DNA from: Cristatella mucedo
Taxonomy: Eukaryota > Bryozoa > Phylactolaemata > Cristatellidae
Length of the DNA stretch: 64,000 nucleotides
Assembly (NCBI GenBank): GCA_009760855.2
Contig: WPIO01000002.1
Span: 2,772,501 to 2,836,500, forward strand
Direction of reading: 5' to 3'
Positions 46,141 through 57,640 of the stretch are shown here, in pieces (position 1 is the stretch's first letter; each line of letters begins with the position of its first letter). Position numbers and translations under genes: made by a program. A model generated the notes under the pieces. That model saw only the letters and a program-made list of their open reading frames with translations. It ran no database searches and was not told the origin of the DNA.

Positions 46141-46850
46141 CACGATGCTGTTGAATCAGTCGAACTTTACTTTTTTACTCCAATACGCCTGCGCTCCAGC
46201 AGATCATCAAGGTTTCTTGCCACTTTGGCAAGTGCGAACAGGTGCGCGTTCGATTGAGGAGCGTTTTTGAAGCAGCGCATTCTTTCTCCTCAGTTTATAC
46301 CTAGTAAAAATAACCGCATCGGCAGAGCCTACGACGCGTAGCCCTAGCAACTGACGAGCAATCTCGGCCTCTCATCAACGACGTCCAGCTAGCATCGGTG
46401 AACTCCATGTTCGCGATTGCTCTGCGTGAATTGGTGGCTGTTAATGCATCGCTTATTGGTTTATGGGACTTTGGTCGTATGCGGTGGCTGTGTCGAGTGT
46501 CGTTCGATGCACGCCGACGCACCATGTGCGACTGCTTCCGCTACGTTTTCCTACTTGCAGGGAAGCTTGCTGTTTACTTGCTGGTAGTTTACCCGACGCA
46601 AAGTTCCCTTTAAAGCTGCCTCGATGGTCCAAATGCCTGCATAGCTTGTGCGTAACTGAGCTTCAACTCTGCCGCTCACTTTCGGGATGCCCGCTGACGC
46701 TCTACGCTCGTTACTTTTCACGTCAAAAGCAAACAATCCACGTGGGGGCGCTCGCCAGTGAGACAAGCAACGGAAGCCGCACGACGCGTCTGAAGGGAGT
46801 AGTTCAAGATTTCATACGTCTGTGTGCCGTTCACCGTTCGTAGCCGATTG
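46141..46850. other. No assignable feature
   Basis: Open frames on both strands (for example 46,463-46,843 plus) have no recognised motif. Confidence 0.35.
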
Positions 46851-46854
46851 CTCG

Positions 46855-46940
46855 CCAGCCACGTGGCATGGACAGGCCAGCCACGTGGCGTGGACAGGCC
46901 AGCCACGTGGCATGGACAGGCCAGCCACGTGGCGTGGACA

Positions 46941-46989
<49 letters not shown>
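46855..46989. repeat. 22-bp E-box minisatellite (4 units) followed by (GGC)n
   Basis: Four units of 22 bp, each containing CCAGCCACGTGGC(A/G)TGGAC, run directly into about 16 GGC triplets. Every unit carries the palindromic E-box CACGTG in the same register. Confidence 0.93.
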
Positions 46990-46990
<1 letters not shown>

Positions 46991-47935
46991 CTCTACCGCA
47001 CCGCGTGATCGGCTGTCGCATCGAAATCTGAGAGCGCGACCGCGGCTCAGCGGGACCGCACTCGCACCGCTCAAGCTATAGATCTGAACACTGAAGACGC
47101 GTGTAAAAGCCAAGCTGCCTGGTTCATGGTTGTACTCTACAGTTATAGTACCAATATTTAGGTATGTTTCGATCTGCATTTCCATCCAGGCGTGCGTAAA
47201 TATATAAAAGTATTATTGCCATAGCAGAATGTCGCTTCACAGAACGCCAAATTAGTAATATCTCCGCGAAGTTGTATCTCAACAACGACAATCCTGAGTG
47301 GTAAACGCCTGGAGACTTTGATGCGCTAAACGGCCGTGCAAGCACATCGCAAATCTCAGCACAATGTACCACTCAGTGACGCATGCTGACTCATTATATC
47401 TGAAAATGGATAGAGGCAGTCTCTGACAGGCGTCTTCATAATCTAGTTTCTTGAATACAGTGCTAAATCTATCAGGAGGTCTCGCGAAAACTTCTTAGGC
47501 TGTAAAGAGCAGCCGAAGATCACGATCTTGATTGTCCCAGTGAGCTACGAGCCTATCGTTAGAATGAAGAGCAGCTGCAGCAGAGGGGGGGGGCGAGAAG
47601 AGATGCGTAATAGTGGTAGCGGCGGCTCACACGGCGTCGCCGGAAGTGCTTTATGCTTGGTCCCAGTGCTGATCAATTTATTGCAACGGCGGAACTACAG
47701 GCGTATCCTCAGGCTCAACGAGCCACATGCTGCCATATGCCGAGGTCTTCCACGAAGCGTGGAATCGTCTTATACTGTCGCACTCTTAAAAAAGGCTAGA
47801 AGTTGTCCAGCAGCGGGTTTCATAGCAGTCCAAATTCAGGTGCATCTTCGCGGCGAAAGCGCTTCGCTGCTATCAATAAATAGAGAGCCTACACAGCGTT
47901 TATAGGGATCGGAGGTGTAACGTCCTCATCTGAAG
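46990..47935. other. No assignable feature
   Basis: No gene or transposon motif recognised. A run of G lies near 47,587. Confidence 0.4.
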
Positions 47936-47939
47936 GAGC

Positions 47940-48640
47940 TTCGATGGCTTCCGGTTGATCAATGGATACAGAGTGAAGTTTTTATGCTGATCCCTAAGGC
48001 TTCTCTCCGCTGCTTGTCTCCTTTGTACCTAGTTGAACTGTTGAACCAGTTTCGGCCTCCTCGTGCTCTCGAGTCCTCTATGGACAATAAATTAGCTATT
48101 TCATTCCTCTGCTAAAAGACCGTTGGCGATAGAGCCTTTTGCTCTGCAGGTCCTAGAGTGTGTAACTCACTTCCACAATTCTTGCGCAAAGAAGTCTTAC
48201 ATCCTGCTGCCGACCATGGCATATTCTTTCCAGGCGTCCTGAGCTTCTACTTACATGCTTTCCGAGCTGGTTTGGCCCAGTGGTTAAGGTGCTTGCCTCG
48301 AATTAAGGTCGCGGTGAATGTATTTGATGACCGAGGTCGTGGGCCCGAGCCCAGTGGCGTACGTGAAGCGCCTGAATACAGATTAAGTTCTCTTGGGCGC
48401 TATATAAGTGAATTATATATTTTTATGCTATTCACTACCTCAACTGCCCTCCTGACTCAGCAACGCTTCTCATTTACTCTTTACTGCGAAGTATTCAGTC
48501 TGTCGGCTACCGAATGCGTAGCGAAAGCCACATAGGCTGTGAGTGCTCTACAGAAAACTCTTCTGCGCAGCACCCACTTAGGTTTTATGACTTTGTCTTT
48601 ACGGAGTTGCAGGCAGAGATACATTACAATGCATTGCATT
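47940..48640 (+). mobile_element. LINE 'A' copy 2, 3' end, split by SINE type 2
   Basis: Diverged match to LINE A at 57.1-57.6 kb: CCTTTGTACCTAGTTGAACT, GACCGTTGGCGATAGAGCC, TGCTGCCGACCATGGCATA, GGCTACCGAATGCGTAGCG and a final GATACATTACAATGCATTGC. A type 2 SINE interrupts it at about 48,264-48,425. Confidence 0.85.
48264..48425 (+). mobile_element. SINE type 2, plus strand, nested in LINE 'A'
   Basis: Head GAGCTGGTTTGGCCCAGTGG, B-box-like GGGCCCGAGCCC, then the tail GAAGCGCCTGAATACAGATT and AAGTTCTCTTGGGCGCTATA, ending in TATATA. ATGCT occurs at both ends (GAGCTTCTACTTACATGCT and TTTTTATGCT) as a possible target-site duplication. Confidence 0.85.
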
Positions 48641-48789
48641 ACCTGAAAAAGTTGCGTTGAGGGGGTGGCACCGCCGCCATTCTGGCCCGCCCCAACCGGC
48701 GTCAGCCATTGGCATCTAAGCCGTCGAGACTGGACTGCCGGCAACTCGACAGTTCTCAAAAAGAGCGTAGCGCCTCGAGACGAATCTCC

Positions 48790-48795
48790 TTTATT
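48790..48795 (-). promoter_or_regulatory. Candidate poly(A) signal of vWFA gene 2
   Basis: AATAAA on the minus strand about 430 bp after the stop codon of vWFA gene 2. Confidence 0.35.
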
Positions 48796-49222
48796 ACGAG
48801 TAACGGCTTCGCCTTCGGACTCGCATTCGGACGCGCTGCGTGCCGTTCAAGAATCGGATGATGCCGAGCGGTAAGCGGGCGCTCGCAGCGCCCGAGCCGC
48901 CACGCAGGAGTCGCTCGACCGGTCCTATACGAGAGGGGCGGCCAGCTCGTCTTGCGGTGATGGCAGTGGCGCGATGGCGCGGGTAGCGCACGTCCGAAGC
49001 TGCAGATCACGCCCGCGGTCGCCTTTGCGCACGCTCCCGATCGATCGTTCGCTCGCGCACCCGATGCCGGAAAAATTATGTCGCCCGTCGCCGGCGAAAT
49101 GTCGCCCTAGGCCGTCGCCGCCGCTGAATCGCGCTCGACGCCCGCCGCGATCGAGGCAGCGCACGATCGCAGCGGGCAGGCGGCGGCGCGGAGAGCGCCC
49201 CGCTCTCGCTCTGCCTCTCGCT

Positions 49223-52200
49223 CTAGCTGCCGAGGCGGCCATCCTTTTTGGGGCGGCAGAGCTCGTCGAAGAGCAGCTTGAAGAGAGCGGCGAACTTGCT
49301 GCCGTCCAGCTCGAGCCGTCCGAGCTCGGAGAGCGCGAACAGGTCGGCGTAGTCGGCCGCCCCGATTGCGTGATGGGCGGACGCGAGGGCGACAGCCTGC
49401 TCCCACGCCACGCGGTCGCCGACGGCTGCAGAGACGGAGAGGGGCGAGGCGAGCGATCGCGGAGGCGGCGAGGCGATAGCGGCCGCGACCGGCGCGCACC
49501 GCGATCGGAGCGCGCGCGGCTTCAGCGAGCGAGGCCGGACGTGCGCGCGAGGCCACTCTCGCTGCCGCCGACGCGAGGCGCCACCGACGCGACGAGCGAC
49601 CGAGTCTCGGCACCGCCGCGGCGCTGTTGTGGCTTCGCGTGGAACTGAGGGCGCGGCCGCGCTCGCCGCCGCCGCGCGCGGCATTCTGGCGCCCATCGTT
49701 CGGGCAGCGCTTCGCGCTCAGGCGGGCGCTCTCACCGACGACGTAGACGAGCACGCCGGCGCGCTTCAGCCGCTCCGCCTCGATCAGCGCCTCGTCGAAT
49801 TGCAGCTCGGACAGCCGGTGGTCGACGATCAGCACGGCGGCCAGCGTGGGCGCCGCGGCCGATTCGCCGCCGCCGGCGCGCGGCACGTACATGCCGCTCA
49901 GCTCCCTCAAGTAGTGAGCCGTGTGCAAGAACGAGCTCCTGCACGAGCGAGCGGCTACGTCGGGAATGCCGCGAGATGGCGCGCGAGCGCGAGAAAACGG
50001 GTCGCGGCCACGTGCGCGAGCGAGCGGAAGCCGGGGCGCCGAGGCCGCACTGCCGAGGGCCGCCCGGTCGCCCGACCGGGGAGTGACGACTACGACGCTC
50101 CGCCGCTAGATCGGTGCACGTGCAAGGAACGGCTGGACGGCCCTGACCTCAGTTTGTCCCGAGTGACGGCAGGTATGCTCTCGCGGGGCGTAGTTAGCGG
50201 ATAGCCGACGGCGAGCTGGCACCGCATGGGAGCCACAGCGACGCGCACGCGGTCGCCGGCTTTGACGATGCTCGAGTTGGAGAAGGCCTCGGCCACGTGC
50301 AAGGTCAGCTGCCCGTTGAACGGGTTCAAGTGCTGCGAGGCGGGCACGAATATGACGTCGCCGTAGCGCTTGTAGTACTCGCAAACTGCAACACGCCGTC
50401 GGGCGAACGGGCGATTGAGACGCTGCCCGCGAACGGTCGCTATGCGGCTGACACTCGGCGGTTTGTGTATAAGATAGCAACTTCCGTCAGCTGCAGCCCT
50501 TGCGACGCTTGCTCTCTGCGACCGACTGAGTGGGACAGCGAAAAAGATCGGCCTGCGCTAATCGGAGAGCGATCGAATCTTGCGCAGAGTGCGGTTTTTT
50601 CCCTCTTCGAGACTCGCGGCGCCATTCCCCCGCCCGGCGGTCTGTGGCGCGGCCGCCCGTCTGGCTAAACCGAGTGCAGGCGGCTGCATCCGCTTCGATG
50701 CCTTTTGCTGCGAAAAACCGTCGAATTCCTCCTGCGGTTGCGAACCGCGGCGACGCCCAGATTTCGCCTTCGCTGTGCAGTCCACCCCCGACTCTCGAAC
50801 GGTCCACTTTTCAGCGGCCTCGGTCTGCTCGCTACAGCGCCGGCTCGGATGCAGGTGCAGCCTCACTTCTGCAGCCGAACCCTTCGCTCGTCGGCCGAAC
50901 GAGCTTCGGCGCCGAGCGCTCGCCGACACGTGCGTCCGACCAGCGCACGGCAGTCGCGCGCGGCAGGCGCGTTGCTTGTGGCCGGCGAGGGGTCTCGAGC
51001 GGCGGCGGCCGTCGTCGAATATGGCGACCGCTCTCGAGCTGAACCGAGGGCGCGCCAGCTAGCGCTGAGCAGTCCTCGCTCTCGCCGCCTACCGTTGGGC
51101 GTGCCGACGCACGCCTTCTTCAGCAGCTGCTCGACCAAGGCCTTGTCTAGCTCATCGAACGTGGAAACCGTGAACACGCTCTTCCTGCCGTCCGTCGCCA
51201 CTCCTTCGAGCTCGGCGACGTTGATCGATGGCTAAACGAGGCGACGACGATGACGACTGGCGAGTGGGGCGTGCCAGCCTAGAAGCGCACGGCGCTGCGC
51301 TGGGCGCTGCGGCGCAATCGCAGATCGGAAATCGCGACGAAGGCGGAGCTCGCGGACGCTCGCCCCGCGCTCGCGCGCGGCGGTGGCGGCGGCGTGACAG
51401 CAATGCACGCGAGGAGGCGGCTCGCTCGCCCTCGCGCAGTTCCGCTGCCGCGGAGCCGCTTGACGCCTTGCGGCTTCGGCCTCCGCGAAATCCGTCGTTG
51501 GATTCGTCAGTCACGGGTCCGTCAGTCAGATTCAGATCCGTCGCGGCCAGCGAGCGCCGCTCTCTGGCTCGCTGGCCGCGGCGACGGGCCGCCGCCACTG
51601 CGTCCTGTGCTTCTCACTTTTCTTGCTTCACTCGCGCTCTCCGCTCGCGCTGCACTGGGCGCCGCGGCGCAATCAGAGACCGCTCGCGAACGCTCGTCGA
51701 ACTGGTCCCCTTGCTGGGTCCGCAGCCGACGCACCAACCATCGCACCTGCTCCAAGCGGACAGCAGCCAGCGACAGCGACGCTTTGGCGCCCGAGCGTCA
51801 GCCGTCGCGCTGCCAAACGCTCAGGACCTCGGGGCGTGGCCAAGGAGAGAGCGCCGCCGCCGCCACCGCCGCCACTAGCCTCTTACCCCCACGCCCACGG
51901 CAATGACCGTGATCTTTTCCAGGGAGCGCAGCGCCGCCGCTTCTCTGAGCGTCTTCTGCATGGCGGCGGCGCCGCTGCCGCTGCCGTCCCGCGACTCTCC
52001 GTCCGTGAGCAGGATTACGAACACGGGCAGGCCGGGCCTCCTTTGCGGCAATACGCTCTGCCTGACCACCCTGAGCGCGTCCATGGTGCGCGTGAGGCCG
52101 CCATCTGGAAAGCCCGAAGGCCTGCGCTGCAGTCGGCCGTATGGGGCAGGCCGCCCGCAGCTCGACGCTCGGCGCCCCGAGGCCGACGACGCCGCCGTCC

Positions 52201-53835
52201 GTTGCCGCCCGTGCGCCTAGCGCGTGCGACAGGTTGCCAGGCTAAAAGAGGCGGCAACCAGCGGCGCCATAGTGGGTAGCGCGATAGCGCAGCCCGTATC
52301 GCAGCCATATCGCAGCGCGATAGCGGCGTGCGAGCGAGCACCCACTTTGTCTGTTGTCCAAGACGTCGACGTGGCGCGCTGCGGACGCGCTGTCGTTGTA
52401 CGTCCTCAGGTCGAAGTCGACGGTGATCGTGTCCGCGTACGATACGATGGCGACGCGCGTGACCGCCTGCGACACTTCCAGCTGCGAGACGAGCGTCTTC
52501 AGGAACCGCTTGACGATCAGAAAGTCCTTGATGGGGATCGAGAACGATCGGTCGACGACGAGGGCGATCTCCGCTTGCACGCCCTTCGTCTCGCACACTG
52601 AAAGCGCCGAAAAGCGGACGCTGCCCGGGCGCTTCGGCGGCGGCTCGCGCGCTCGCCGCGTTCCTTTCGAGTCGCAGGTACGCGAGAGCGCCTCTGCTCA
52701 CCTATGGGCTCGTCAAAGTCCTCCGCCGCCGCCGCCTCCGCCGGCACTACAGAGCCAACTGAAGAGAGAAGAGAGCGGAGCTGCTGAGAGTGAGACCGCT
52801 GCGCCAGCCATGCGGCGACGTCGCCGCCGCCGACGAGCCGGCTCGAATATCGCGCGGCTAACTTGCTAGCATGTCACGTGGCTGCAGTCTTAATCGCAGC
52901 TCCGAGATCGAAGCTGCCGAAGCGACGCTTAAGAAATGGCCTCCGCCTTTGAGATGGGCGCTGAAGATGCAAGACTTGGGAACTGAATGCTCTCCTGACA
53001 AGAAAGGCGGTTCATCGAACTGAGACGTTTTCTAGGCATGAGGCGTAGAGGACGGCTTTCGCTCACCCTCAGTAGGACGGCATTAAAGCAAGAGCGCCCC
53101 GGAAGTACCACCGGAAGTTCCTTTGGCTCCTCCTCCTCTTCCCTGGAAGCCTGGGCGCTCCTCTCAGGCCTCAGAGGAGCCTACATCTCTTTCTAGGCAC
53201 CGTGCATACATGCCGGAAAGGAAAGTGAGTGAGAGCTTGCACAGTGTCAGAACACGCAGCAGCACACAGAGGACAATGCACACGGATCCAGCAAACGCTG
53301 CGAGGAAAAGGTGGGTCTTGAGCCTCTTTCTAAATGTCGTCAAGTCGAAGGATACCACTTGAGTTGAGAGTGATTTCCAGGCTTTGGGCATGTACGCACC
53401 GAAGAAACGGTCTCCAAAGGATCTGAGGTTGGTTAAAAGATAAGCTTAAAGACACGAGTCAGAGGAACTTGCGGCGCGATACGATGCCGAGCCTGTCTAG
53501 CAAGTCTGTGCGACAAGTAGGCGGGAGCGAGAAGAATTTAGGGACCTACGACTGAGTGACCTTTTAGTCGATACGATAGCCACCGGACGAGGATCGTAGG
53601 GATTCTAGGGTCTCTCTTCTCCGAGCCATAACAACGCGGCGAGCGGCACGGCGAGTCAGCTGCTGCCGCAAATTCGAGCTCGTCGCCGAGCTGCCGTTGG
53701 GGCGGACGCTTGCGGCCGCGAGCGCAACAGCAATAGCGAGCACTAACCGACTGATAGCAGCAGCAGCAGCACGACGGCGACTTCGGCGACTGCCGCGACG
53801 GCGGCGCGCCGAGACGGCAAAAGCGGCTGCTGCAT
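49223..53835 (-). CDS. Secreted protein with two vWFA domains (gene 2), 8 exons
   Basis: Exons (transcript order): 53835-53748, 52758-52702, 52597-52346, 52104-51887, 51231-51093, 50385-50148, 49938-49736, 49425-49223. They total 1,398 nt, 465 aa plus TAG, and all phases join as in gene 1. Residues 1-29 form a signal peptide (MQQPLLPSRRAAVAAVAEVA, then VVLLLLLSV), and 38-48 is an acidic stretch (AAAAEDFDEPI). vWFA domain 1 has DRSFS at 64-68, Thr137 in GGLTRT and Asp167 in LTDG. Domain 2 has IFVPASQHLNP, again with Pro in the first metal Asp position. The fifth exon is 139 nt in both genes. Like gene 1 it is probably an extracellular binding protein. Exon 1 is about 1 kb from exon 2 and was chosen by TATA box, signal peptide and matching phase, so it is the least certain exon. 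Confidence 0.83.
53165..53565 (-). mobile_element. LINE 'B' 3' end in intron 1 of vWFA gene 2
   Basis: The minus frame reads PKAWKSLSTQVVSFDLTTFR and KRLKTHLFLAAF, the last coding part of LINE B, with a degraded terminal hairpin near 53,165-53,205. Same strand as the host gene. Confidence 0.75.
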
Positions 53836-53930
53836 CGTCTCGCTAGCCGCAGCTGCGTTCCACGCCTCCACAATCCCAGAGCTGTCGCCGCGCGATGCAA
53901 GCGAGCCCCGGACGGCGCATCGCAGCTCGG

Positions 53931-53939
53931 CCTATATAC
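53931..53939 (-). promoter_or_regulatory. Putative TATA box of vWFA gene 2
   Basis: TGTATATAGG on the minus strand about 95 bp upstream of the chosen ATG (53,835). It supports that start. Confidence 0.6.
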
Positions 53940-53959
53940 AGAGGTGCAGAGGCCGCCGC

Positions 53960-54822
53960 CGCTGCGATCCTGCGCCTCCGCACAGTCGCGTCCACGGGAC
54001 TAATTGCCGGCGCGCTTATGCAGGCGTCAACTAATTTAGGAGCGATTGCCGCTGGCGCGCTGGCGCGCGACGATAGCCGCCGGCTGCGCGACGGGCGCCC
54101 CTCCTCGCCAAGTCGGCGCGAGCGGCTCGCGCGAGCACGCGAAATCGAAGAACGAAAAGAAACCGCCGTGCACGCAGCCCGCGAGCTCGGCGCTCGCTGG
54201 CAGCGCCGGGATGCCATCCCGAGGCGGCGATTCTGAGCTGCGATCTCATGCGACATGCGGTCTCCTAGCCACTGCGCACCGCATCTCCCAACGACCCGAT
54301 GGCGAGATAATCGAACGACGGTCGGTTTATAGCGATTTCGCGGGCGACGCTATCTGGGTTAACGATCGTCTCGGCTGTCCAGGCGCACGCAGTATGGCAG
54401 AAGCTCGGCAGAAACGCTGGTAAAACTCGAAATCGATATCTCGAAATGGTTGCACGTGCGATTCGGTCGGAAAGGAAAGCAGCGAACAGGATCGCAGCGC
54501 TTTGCGGAGCTCGCTCGCGGCAGCGGCGATCGTCTGCGAACATCGTCTGTGCGGACGCCGCCGTCGGAGCCTACGATAATGGCTGCTTATCCTCGCTCGA
54601 GCGCGAGCGGCGCGCGCCCGCCTGCAGAACTAGAGGGCGCCGCCGCAAGAAAGCGCGGCGACCTCTAGTTGCCGACTCGAATAAAGCTTCCGCTTCAAAT
54701 TGCTGCTCTTTGCGAACCTCGATGGCGGCGCGAAGCAGCCCGTTGCCGGTCAGCAGCTGGCGACCCGCCGAGCGAGCGAAACCGTTGTCTTCCATTGTCA
54801 GTCGGGACGGGCGCGAAAACTC

Positions 54823-54888
<66 letters not shown>

Positions 54889-55005
54889 CCACCACGCTCC
54901 ACGGTGAGTGAGAGAAGTCTGCTTGCGCGCGGTAACTAAACGGCTGCGCCCAGCTTCGGCTGCCCGCTGCATATTACCGCTGCACACGGGGGGGGGCTCG
55001 AAGTG
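53960..55005. other. GC-rich upstream region of vWFA gene 2
   Basis: A CpG-rich promoter-side block with no recognised exon. It contains the GA microsatellite at 54,825-54,888. Confidence 0.4.
54825..54888. repeat. (GA)n microsatellite
   Basis: About 30 GA units upstream of vWFA gene 2. It generates Glu/Arg and Ser/Leu artefact frames. Confidence 0.95.
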
Positions 55006-55007
55006 GA

Positions 55008-55925
55008 GATAATAATAATACTAAAACTAAGACATTTGAATAGCGCCCCGCGAGGACAAGATGCATTTCTTGGTACTTTGCCTATGCTGGAAGGGAAGCG
55101 TGTAGACAAGTTAAGTTATAACATGCGTAGTGTCTGTGCGCATGCAATGCTGGACGATTCACACGGATGAATCAAATACTGTGAGGGCCAGCCTGGGTTT
55201 CTACGTTCCCTTTTAATGCCGTCCAGTCAGCGGTTGCTGTGATGTCAGTCGGCAGTGAGTTCCATGCTTCGGGAACATCGAGCTAAAGGCACGACCTCCA
55301 AACGGTTTGAGACTGAGTCGGAAAATCTGGGCGGTACAGTGGTACAGGCCGATTTAGGAAGTATTTCAGATAGCTAGGCCGGAACGAGAGAATGAAGACA
55401 CCTTTAAAGAGATTGACAGCTGATGCGCTTGAGATGCCTTGAAACGGAGGCGCTGATTGAAGGGGAGCCCTCTAGATTGGTGACAAGTGGTGTAATGTGG
55501 CAACTGCAACGTTTTTAAGACAGACGAGCCTAGCTGCCGATTTTTGCCGCAACTGTAAGCGCCCTATTACTCTGACGGAATACCTGCGAGTAGTGAATTC
55601 CAGAATTCGAGATGGTATGCCACAAATGCATGGAGCAGCTGAGCTGTGGTATCTTTATTTCAGCAGGCCCAAAGTTGTGCTACGGTACATAGCTAAATAT
55701 AGGTAAACGAATTGTGGAGCTAATGTGGTCATCTAGTGACAGGTCATTTGTGAAGAGGGCATCCAGATTGCGTGCAGATGCTACGGGAGATATGCGGGCC
55801 ACTTTGAGGATTAGGCGATCTATTTCTGAGTAATACCAGGTTTGCCCAGAACTAGTCAGTTTTTTTATCGTCACTCAATTTGAGAAAGTTGCTGCCACTC
55901 AAGTGCGAATGTAAGCAATACAGGC
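55008..55925 (-). mobile_element. LINE 'B' copy 6, decayed, minus strand
   Basis: AATAATAATACTAAAACTA tail, a diverged terminal hairpin, then the 3' region and RT C-terminal DNA (GTGGTGTAATGTGGCAACTG and GCCTAGCTGCCGA match other copies). No open frame survives. Confidence 0.7.
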
Positions 55926-56039
55926 TGCAAGGGGGGGGGGGTCGGCGAGTTCAACTTGCTCGAAGCAAGCGAAGCAATAACCAAGCAATGACAAGAAATA
56001 AATCATGCTGAGACAAGCATGCACGAAGCATATTCGAAC

Positions 56040-56175
56040 GCCGAGCTGGTTTTTCCCAGTGGTTAAGGGGCTCGCCAAGACCGAGGTCGTGGGCTCGAGC
56101 CCTGAGGCATACGTGAAGCGCTTGAGTCGAGATTAAATTCTCTTAAGGCGATATACAAGTTATATATATACTTAT
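56040..56175 (+). mobile_element. SINE type 2, plus strand
   Basis: GCCGAGCTGGTTTTTCCCAG head, GGGCTCGAGCCCTGAGGCAT, then GAAGCGCTTGAGTCGAGATT and AAATTCTCTTAAGGCGATAT, ending in TATATATA. It is the cleanest copy of the family with its LINE-like tail. Confidence 0.85.
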
Positions 56176-56214
56176 ATATGCTCCTTAGATTTAAATATAT
56201 ATTAACAAATCGGT

Positions 56215-56470
56215 GTACCTTAGCCGGAGGAGCCCTGCCGAGGCCGCGGGGGGGGGGGCGCTGCCCGCGCTTTCCGGTTCACGAACAGGGACCACACGGC
56301 TTCCGAGCCGGTAATGGCGTCTGAGACATACAGCTGCCGCAATGTCGTCCGTTCGCTTTCGCGAAATGCCGAGGTCCGTCAGGCCTGGTTCAATATCCGG
56401 CCACCAGCCACCCAGAGTACCGACAACGAAAGCCCTCGTCGTGTGGGGGTCAGGTCTCACACACGAGAAG
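56215..56470 (-). mobile_element. LINE RT C-terminal fragment of a third family
   Basis: The minus frame reads TRAFVVGTLGGWWPDIEPGL followed by LGISRK. This resembles the conserved C-terminal 'VVGxLGxWxPxNxxxLxxLGIxRR' block of some non-LTR RT proteins. It is short and isolated. Confidence 0.5.
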
Positions 56471-56479
56471 GGTCACCTG

Positions 56480-57640
56480 TGGAGTCCCTCTAGGGTCTGT
56501 ACTCGGTCCCGTACCTTGCTGTTCACCATTTATACACAACCTCTGGGAAAAGTGATTAAGACATATGGAGTAGGATATCACTTTTATGCAGAGGATGCTC
56601 AGTTGTATTTGTCATTCAAACCGTCGGAATCTGCTGAGCAACTGAGAAACTGAATGCTTGCCTTGCCGATATTCGATCCTGGATGTCGGAAAACATCCTG
56701 AAATTAAATGATGATAAAACCGAACTGCTGCTCATAGGACACCCTAAGCGTGTGGCTGAATTAAAAGGCTTTACTCTTCTAATAAATGATGCTATTGCGC
56801 GACCATCACCACGTGCTCAAAATATAGGTGTCGTTTTCGACAGCTGCCTCAATTTTAAAAGCTTCATTCAGAAGACTGCTTCTACAGCTAGCCATCACAT
56901 CCGATCCCTATCCGAGATTGGGAGCTGTCTCCCACAGTTACTTGTAAAAGATTTAACTAGCTCCTTAGTTCTGTCTCGGCTTGATTATTGTAATTCCCTT
57001 TTGGCTGGGCTACCAAAAAAAGCTATTAGGCCACTGCAGCTGACTACGAATATGGCTGCAAGGATAGTCTTCAAGTCCCAGAGGTTTGAGCACGCGTCTC
57101 CTTTGCTTAAAGAGCTAGGATGGAGCAACGGATACAGAACAAAGTTCTTACGCTGACCCACAAGGCCCGCCACGGCTTGGCTCCTTCGTACCTAGCTGAA
57201 CTGCTGCATCAGTTTCAGCCTGTTCGCGCCCTCAGGTCCTGTGTGGACAATAGATTAGCTGTTCAATTCCTCCGCTTAAAGACCGTTGGCGACAGAAGCT
57301 TTAGCTCTGCAGGTCTTAGGCTGTGGAACTCGCTTCCACAATACTTACGCAACGACATCTACTCTCCAACTGCCGACTATGGCTAATCCTTTTCAGCGGT
57401 CCTGAGCTGCTACTTCTATGCTACTCGCTACCTCAACTGCTCTCCTGACTCTGCTATGCTTCCCACTTTCTCTTTGTTGCGTGAGACAAAGTCTGTTGGC
57501 TACCGAATGCGTACCGAAAGCGACCTAGGCTGTGAGTGCGCTATACAAAACTCTCTTGCATAACACCCACATGGTCTTTATGACTTTGTGGAGTTACAGC
57601 CGGAGATACACTACATTACATTACATACATTACATTATGG
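56480..57640 (+). mobile_element. LINE 'A' copy 1 (CR1/L2-like), 3' half
   Basis: Plus-strand frames read GYHFYAEDAQLYLSF at about 56,575 (catalytic YADD region, here YAED), SENILKLNDDKTELLLIG at 56,686, LSRLDYCNSLLAGLPKK at about 56,975, and LAPSYLAELLHQF and LRLWNSLPQYLRND further on. A frame shift near 56,650 and others break it. The 3' end is GTTGGCTACCGAATGCGTAC...GGAGTTACAGCCGGAGATAC followed by (TTACA)n at about 57,610-57,640. It differs from LINE B in sequence and tail. Confidence 0.9.

Noticed and set aside
52760-52820. Signal-peptide-like MAGAAVSLSAAPLSSLF as exon 1 of vWFA gene 2
   Set aside because: Its frame does not join exon 2. The pyrimidine stretch there works better as the exon 2 acceptor, and the exon at 53,748-53,835 has matching phase and a TATA box.
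54446-54987. ORFs with Arg-Glu and Ser-Leu repeats
   Set aside because: They read through the GA microsatellite upstream of vWFA gene 2.
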